Assembly: GCA_002404095.1 (NCBI GenBank)
Contig: DHJA01000198.1
Location: 11,154 to 21,626, forward strand
Origin: Planctomycetaceae bacterium UBA4732
Lineage (GTDB): Bacteria > Planctomycetota > Planctomycetia > Gemmatales > Gemmataceae
Length of the DNA: 10,473 nt
Reading direction: 5' to 3'
Made by a program: the position numbers and the translations under genes. The notes beneath the pieces were generated by a model that saw only the letters and a list, made by a program, of their open reading frames with translations, ran no database searches and had not been told where the DNA came from. Position 1 is the stretch's first letter, and each line of letters starts with the position of its first letter. Shown piece by piece: positions 6,904-10,473 of this stretch.

Positions 6904-6932
6904 GCTATATCGCTTGGCCTCCCGTGCGACAA
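6904..6932 (-). promoter_or_regulatory. Candidate sigma-70-type promoter of the glycosyltransferase
   Basis: On the minus strand TTGTCG (6927-6932) and TATAGC (6904-6909) are spaced 17 bases apart, each matching four of six consensus positions. Transcription would start near 6897, giving a leader of about 34 bases to the TTG at 6863. It lies just downstream of the family A hairpin, as expected if that hairpin insulates this gene from the porin gene upstream. Confidence 0.35.
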
Positions 6933-6960
6933 GTGCAGGTAAACAAACCTAGCCGCCGCC

Positions 6961-7032
6961 GACCGTTTAGCCGCGACCCGAAAGGGGAGCGTTCTTCGCC
7001 CGCGCTCCTCTTCGAGTCGCGGCTAAACGGTC
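6961..7032. repeat. Intergenic hairpin repeat, family A copy 2
   Basis: There is a 72-base inverted repeat. The outer 17 bp pair perfectly (6961-6977 with 7016-7032). The inner stem (6979-6991 with 7003-7014) pairs with one mismatch (6978/7015), one bulged A and one G-T pair, leaving an 11-base loop TTCTTCGCCCG. It begins four bases after the stop of the porin gene, read on the minus strand. Arm core and loop match the copy at 8964-9038 in the same orientation. Downstream on the minus strand there is only a short T-rich stretch after a GGCGGCGG run, so it is not a classical intrinsic terminator, though it may still act as one or protect the mRNA end. Confidence 0.9.
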
Positions 7033-7036
7033 TACA

Positions 7037-8749
7037 CTACCACCGGAACGAGTACTGAGCGTAGTAAAACTCCGGCGACACCGACGGGCCGGTCTGGCGA
7101 ATGAAATCGCCTTCGAACAGCTTCGCGTAGCCGAACGACAGGTTGCTGTGCCGATCCAGTTGGAAGCTGGTGATCAGGTCGAGTTCGTTGCCCACCGTCG
7201 ATCCCGCGTTGCCGCGGACGCTACGGCGGATGACGGGGTAGTTCGGCCCCTTGCCGTATAACGCGTCAGCCGGCTGGTCCAAGCCGAAGAAGTGGACCTG
7301 CGCTAGCCCGGTGATCCACTTGGCCGGATAGACGGTTCCCTGGAAGTTCAGGTCGCGGAGGTTCTCCCGGCCCTCATCATCGAGGGCGCCGAGATAGTAA
7401 TGTCCGAAGGGAAAGAGCTGGTTAAACGTGCTGTACTGTCCCGTTCCGGACACCCCCGGCGTTCCCGAGGCGTAATCGTAGTAAGCCCAGACCTCCGGCT
7501 GCATAGGGACCTCGGTGAAGGCCCAGCCCACGCCGGCGGTGGCGAAGCCTGAGGAGTCGTTTCGCGCGGTGTAAGTGCCGAACTGGTAGCCGCCCTCGAA
7601 GTCCCACAGCAGGCTGCCCGGACTCTTCCCACAGCAGCAGTTGCTTTCCACCTTGCGGTCGCCGCTGTAGCGAGCGCCGAAGGTGTTCACATCGTAACCG
7701 CCGCGACCGCCGGCAACGCGGCCCAGAACCTGCGGAGTGGCGTCATCCAGGTAGAGATAGTACAAGTCTACGGATTGGTGTTTATCTACCTTGTAAGTCG
7801 TGTAGATCCCGCCGAACTGCCGCTTGTCGTCCGAGGAGTCGAAGCGGGTCGCGTTAGGGACCACCGGCCGCACCCAGAAGGCGTCCACATCCCACTTGTC
7901 GCCGTGCCAGAAGACCTTGGCGCCGTCGAAGGTGCGCCGGGTGTTGGCCCAGTCCAGCGGCGAGACCAGCCGTTGCGAACCGTAGAGCAATTCCTGCCGG
8001 CCAAGGCGGACATAGGCGGGATGGTTGTTCCACTCGCCGACCTTAATGTCCGCGAAGGCGTTGAGAATGTCGGAGTGGTCCACGTCGGTGATAATCGGCG
8101 GCAGGTTCTGATTGTAGGATTGGGCGTCGAAGTACTCGACGTAGACGCGGATCAGGTCCTGGTACCACAGATCGGCGTAAACGCGGGAGCGCAGCAGCTG
8201 GTAGTTGTTATCCGCGCCGGTGATCCGGCCGTTGTTACCGCCGTTCTCTTGCTTGAACTGGAGGCGTTCCTCGCCGCCGACCGACAGCAGCCAGTCATCG
8301 TTGCACGAATTGAACAGCGGCCCTAAATGGATGCGTTTCAGGTCGTCAAAGGCGTCGTAGCGCTTGCCGTCCTTCGTGTCGAGGTAGCGGAAGTCATTGT
8401 CGTAAAAGACGCCGCGGTAGGGATAAAACGGCGCCTTTTCCTTGCACTCGCCGCGAATGGCGTCCAGGCCCGTGTAGTAGCCGGGACCGGAGGGCGGCAG
8501 CAGGAACCAGCCGGGCCGCGCGGTCACTGGCAGGTCGGGTACCTTAGCCCAGAATGGCTGGGGTTCGTCCTTCTTCTTATCGTCCGGCTTTTTGCCGTCC
8601 GGGGTGGCGGCCGGGGCGGCGGGCTGAACCGTCCGGTCTGGTATGATCGGGCCTTGGGCGCGTAGCGAGGCGCCGGCGGTGTGCAAGCACAATCCGGCCA
8701 GCAGAAAGGCGGCGGCCCGGCGTCCGGCGCCGCGGAAGGTGGTGAGCAT
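7037..8749 (-). CDS. Alginate-export-type outer-membrane beta-barrel porin
   Basis: This is a 570-residue exported protein. A signal peptide covers about residues 1-32 (Arg-rich start, AAAFLLAGLCL core, cleavage near RAQ|G). A low-complexity Pro/Lys/Asp linker follows (about 42-65). From about residue 150 on, alternating aromatic and polar strands end in Y-S-F-R-W, the terminal aromatic typical of outer-membrane barrels. Stretches such as VGGEERLQFKQE, the LRSRVYADLWYQD segment and AYVRLGRQELLYGSQRL resemble the alginate export family (AlgE-like). In planctomycetes such proteins are often annotated this way by homology alone, so alginate as substrate is unproven. The ATG has AGGA five bases upstream. 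It is flanked by large family A hairpins on both sides and so is probably its own transcript. The Cys triplet at 371-373 is odd for a barrel. Confidence 0.85.
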   Translation of the reverse strand: MLTTFRGAGRRAAAFLLAGLCLHTAGASLRAQGPIIPDRTVQPAAPAATPDGKKPDDKKKDEPQPFWAKVPDLPVTARPGWFLLPPSGPGYYTGLDAIRGECKEKAPFYPYRGVFYDNDFRYLDTKDGKRYDAFDDLKRIHLGPLFNSCNDDWLLSVGGEERLQFKQENGGNNGRITGADNNYQLLRSRVYADLWYQDLIRVYVEYFDAQSYNQNLPPIITDVDHSDILNAFADIKVGEWNNHPAYVRLGRQELLYGSQRLVSPLDWANTRRTFDGAKVFWHGDKWDVDAFWVRPVVPNATRFDSSDDKRQFGGIYTTYKVDKHQSVDLYYLYLDDATPQVLGRVAGGRGGYDVNTFGARYSGDRKVESNCCCGKSPGSLLWDFEGGYQFGTYTARNDSSGFATAGVGWAFTEVPMQPEVWAYYDYASGTPGVSGTGQYSTFNQLFPFGHYYLGALDDEGRENLRDLNFQGTVYPAKWITGLAQVHFFGLDQPADALYGKGPNYPVIRRSVRGNAGSTVGNELDLITSFQLDRHSNLSFGYAKLFEGDFIRQTGPSVSPEFYYAQYSFRW

Positions 8750-8780
8750 GGGTTTCCTACCGCAAGAAATTGCCCCACAG

Positions 8781-8807
8781 GGCGCCCCCCCTTCCTTGAG
8801 GGGCGCC
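8781..8807. repeat. GC-rich hairpin in the porin gene leader
   Basis: GGCGCCCC (8781-8788) and GGGGCGCC (8800-8807) form a perfect 8-bp stem with an 11-base loop, 32 bases before the porin ATG on the minus strand. It leaves the ribosome binding site (8755-8758) free. It could stabilise or modulate the leader, and no known riboswitch pattern is recognisable. Confidence 0.5.
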
Positions 8808-8963
8808 GTCCTGAAGAGTGCGGAGCCTTTTAAGCTCTATCGTCGGATTATGCGAAAGAGACCGAAGAAAGAGGGAATGCGGAGGAAGCGTTGACGCTAG
8901 AGAATGGGGATAAACGCTTCGTTGCGTATTTTCTTCCTATCTTCTTACTTCTCTCCAGCGAGG
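8808..8963. other. Gene-free spacer upstream of the porin gene
   Basis: This is part of the 307-base gap between the propeller gene stop (9057) and the porin start (8749). It holds no supportable gene. A CATAAT on the minus strand (8848-8853) resembles a -10 box but has no acceptable -35 partner. A G-free, pyrimidine-rich tract runs 8927-8956 on the plus strand. A tiny AGCGT-TG-ACGCT inverted repeat lies at 8887-8898. The porin promoter is presumably here but cannot be fixed. Confidence 0.4.
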
Positions 8964-9038
8964 GGGATCGTTTAGCCGCGACCCTAAGGGGAGCGCTCTT
9001 CCCCCGCGCTCCCCTTAGGGTCGCGGCTAAACGATCCC
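8964..9038. repeat. Intergenic hairpin repeat, family A copy 3 (perfect 33-bp stem)
   Basis: Bases 8964-8996 and 9006-9038 are perfect reverse complements, giving a 33-bp stem without a mismatch around a 9-base loop (TCTTCCCCC). The arm core CGTTTAGCCGCGACCC and the loop region match copy 2. It lies 18 bases past the stop of the beta-propeller gene, on that gene's transcript. No U-tract follows on either strand. Perfect pairing suggests a recent origin or strong selection on structure. Confidence 0.95.
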
Positions 9039-9056
9039 GCGCTTTAGAAAAGACGT

Positions 9057-10433
9057 TTACTCGGCCGCCAGCGAAAAACACGCGACCTCTTTGTCGTTGC
9101 GGACGTAAATCGACTTGTTCGCGTAAGCCGGGTGCGTCCAGACGACGGGCCGGCCGGCCGCGTGGTTGGTCGGCTCGATCAGGTGCGCGCGGTCGATCTC
9201 CTCGTAGCCGTTCGGCGACAAATGTGCGATTATGAGATCGCCCTTTTCGTTGAATAGAAAATATCGATCACCTTGCGGCGTCAGGAAGGCGTTGGCCCAG
9301 CGCTCGGTCGGCTCTTTGACGTTGCCGGTCGCTCTCAGGTCTTCCCAGACGCGCGAGCCGTCCGACTCCTTGAGACAGCGCAATTGGCCGTAACTGCATA
9401 CGCCGTAGATGTAGCCGTCCTTGATGACTGGTGTGGGCATGATACTGTGGAGCGTGTCGGTTTGTTCGGGAGATTCGCCGCGCCCTTTGCCCTTCCAGAG
9501 CATTTTGGCGGAGGGTTTGCCGTTCTCATTCCCCAACTGGAGCATCATCGCGCCATTGTAGAACGAGGTCACGAAGAGCTTGTCCCCGTCGAGGCGCGGC
9601 GTCGGGATCGACAAATTCGCTTTGAGCTTGAACGGCTGCGACCAGTGAACCGCGCCGGTCGCCGGATCAAGGCTGTTGACGGCTTCCGGCGTCCAGATGA
9701 TGAGTTGGCGGACGCCTCCGACCGTGTAAATCATCGGCGGGGCATAGCCGATTTGCTCGCTCTCCATCGAGAGCTGCCGCCACTTCTCGGCGCCGGTGTT
9801 TTTGTCGAAGGCCACGACGACGCTGCCCTCGCCGCCGACGAGACAGATGAGATTGTCGCCGTCAAGCAGCGGATGGGCGGCGAAGCCCCACAAGGGAACA
9901 GGAGCGTTGTACGCCTTGTCTGTGACGAAGTTCTTCGCCCAAATATCGGCGCCGGTCTTCGCGTCGTAACAATGCAGATCGCCCATTGCCCCTAGTAGAT
10001 AGACTTTGCCGCCGGCGACGGTCGGCGTGGCGCGCGGCCCGGCCGGGTAGAGAAGTTGATACTTGCAGGGGTAAGACTTCTGCCAGAGAACCTTGCCGTC
10101 GGCCTCGTTGAAGCACCACAGGCGTTCCTCACCGCCGACGCTCGACATTTTGAAAGGGTCGTCGGGGTTCTTGGCGCCTTCGGCCAGAAGCCGGTCGGAT
10201 ACATAGACGCGGCCGTCGGCCACGGCGGGGCCGGAATAGCCGCCGGCGATGGGCATACGCCAGCGTTCCTTGGGGCCGCCCTTGGGGAACTTGTCGAGGA
10301 CGCCGGTTTCGCGCCAAACGCCGTCGCGCTGAGGGCCGAGCCATTGCGGCCAGTCGTCGGCGCGAACCGACCCGGCGACGGCTAAAATGACGGCAAGGGT
10401 GAGAATCTTTGTCTTCGATGTCAGAAAGTGCAT
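9057..10433 (-). CDS. Secreted PQQ-like beta-propeller repeat protein
   Basis: This is a 458-residue exported protein. The signal peptide is residues 1-25 (Lys-containing start, ILTLAVILAVAGSV core, cleavage at VRA|DD). It is followed by WPQWLGPQRDGV, the usual opening of planctomycete secreted PQQ-like propellers. At least five blades show the A/C-x-D-x-x-(T/D)-G-x-x-x-W pattern (for example CYDAKTGADIW, AFDKNTGAEKW and SLDPATGAVHW), as in BamB and the PQQ quinoprotein fold. No PQQ dehydrogenase catalytic residues or haem motif (CxxCH) are seen, so an enzymatic role is unlikely and a scaffold or binding role is more plausible. I preferred the ATG at 10431-10433, with GGGAG eight bases upstream, over a TTG five codons earlier, which falls inside that site. 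It is probably the start of a minus-strand transcript ending at the hairpin 8964-9038. Confidence 0.9.
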   Translation of the reverse strand: MHFLTSKTKILTLAVILAVAGSVRADDWPQWLGPQRDGVWRETGVLDKFPKGGPKERWRMPIAGGYSGPAVADGRVYVSDRLLAEGAKNPDDPFKMSSVGGEERLWCFNEADGKVLWQKSYPCKYQLLYPAGPRATPTVAGGKVYLLGAMGDLHCYDAKTGADIWAKNFVTDKAYNAPVPLWGFAAHPLLDGDNLICLVGGEGSVVVAFDKNTGAEKWRQLSMESEQIGYAPPMIYTVGGVRQLIIWTPEAVNSLDPATGAVHWSQPFKLKANLSIPTPRLDGDKLFVTSFYNGAMMLQLGNENGKPSAKMLWKGKGRGESPEQTDTLHSIMPTPVIKDGYIYGVCSYGQLRCLKESDGSRVWEDLRATGNVKEPTERWANAFLTPQGDRYFLFNEKGDLIIAHLSPNGYEEIDRAHLIEPTNHAAGRPVVWTHPAYANKSIYVRNDKEVACFSLAAE

Positions 10434-10473
10434 GTCGCAGTCTCCCAAGAAAATGGCGAACGGCCGGCGTAAG

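Noticed and set aside
8758..8777. Possible sigma-54 promoter (GG and TTGC at 10-base spacing, minus strand)
   Set aside because: Only the GG and TTGC match; the CAC of the -24 box is missing, it overlaps the ribosome binding site and would start transcription almost on the ATG.
8964..9038. Classical rho-independent terminator
   Set aside because: The stem is excellent but no U-tract follows on either strand; kept as a repeat with possible terminator function.

Overview
The window is GC-rich bacterial DNA with six protein genes. It most likely comes from a planctomycete of the Gemmata type (Planctomycetota). The indications are a secreted beta-propeller protein opening with the WPQW-GP-RDG signature common in that phylum, a multidomain membrane regulator, and several families of palindromic intergenic repeats. 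No rRNA, tRNA or marker gene is present, so the assignment is an inference.

Layout. A small CvpA-like membrane protein (38-652, +) follows the truncated arm of a hairpin repeat. It converges on an alpha/beta hydrolase (814-1662, -), and an array of four small hairpins lies between the two stops. The 581-base divergent spacer 1663-2243 is the least GC-rich part of the window. It holds a leader palindrome, a promoter/operator candidate for the hydrolase, two copies of a second palindrome family, and a promoter candidate for the next gene. That gene (2244-5369, +) encodes a 1041-residue sigma-54 activator anchored by about ten membrane helices, with a PDZ-like segment outside the membrane, a GAF domain, an AAA+ domain and a Fis-type DNA-binding helix. 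Its 3' end overlaps by 36 bases the 3' end of a GT-C (PMT/ArnT-like) glycosyltransferase on the opposite strand (5334-6863, -). Further right, on the same minus strand, are an alginate-export-type outer-membrane barrel protein (7037-8749) and a secreted PQQ-like beta-propeller protein (9057-10433).

Function. Four of the six products are predicted envelope proteins: the CvpA-like protein, the glycosyltransferase, the porin and the propeller. The regulator is itself in the membrane. A link between regulator and envelope genes is possible, but nothing in the sequence proves it: I found no convincing sigma-54 (-24/-12) promoter, and the minus-strand genes are separated by large hairpins rather than tightly coupled.

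The most striking non-coding signal is a hairpin family with a shared 16-base arm core (CGTTTAGCCGCGACCC). It occurs at the left edge, at 6961-7032 and at 8964-9038, and the last copy forms a perfect 33-bp stem. The most striking protein is the regulator, which combines an unusual membrane architecture with a GAFTNA variant of the GAFTGA loop that contacts sigma-54.
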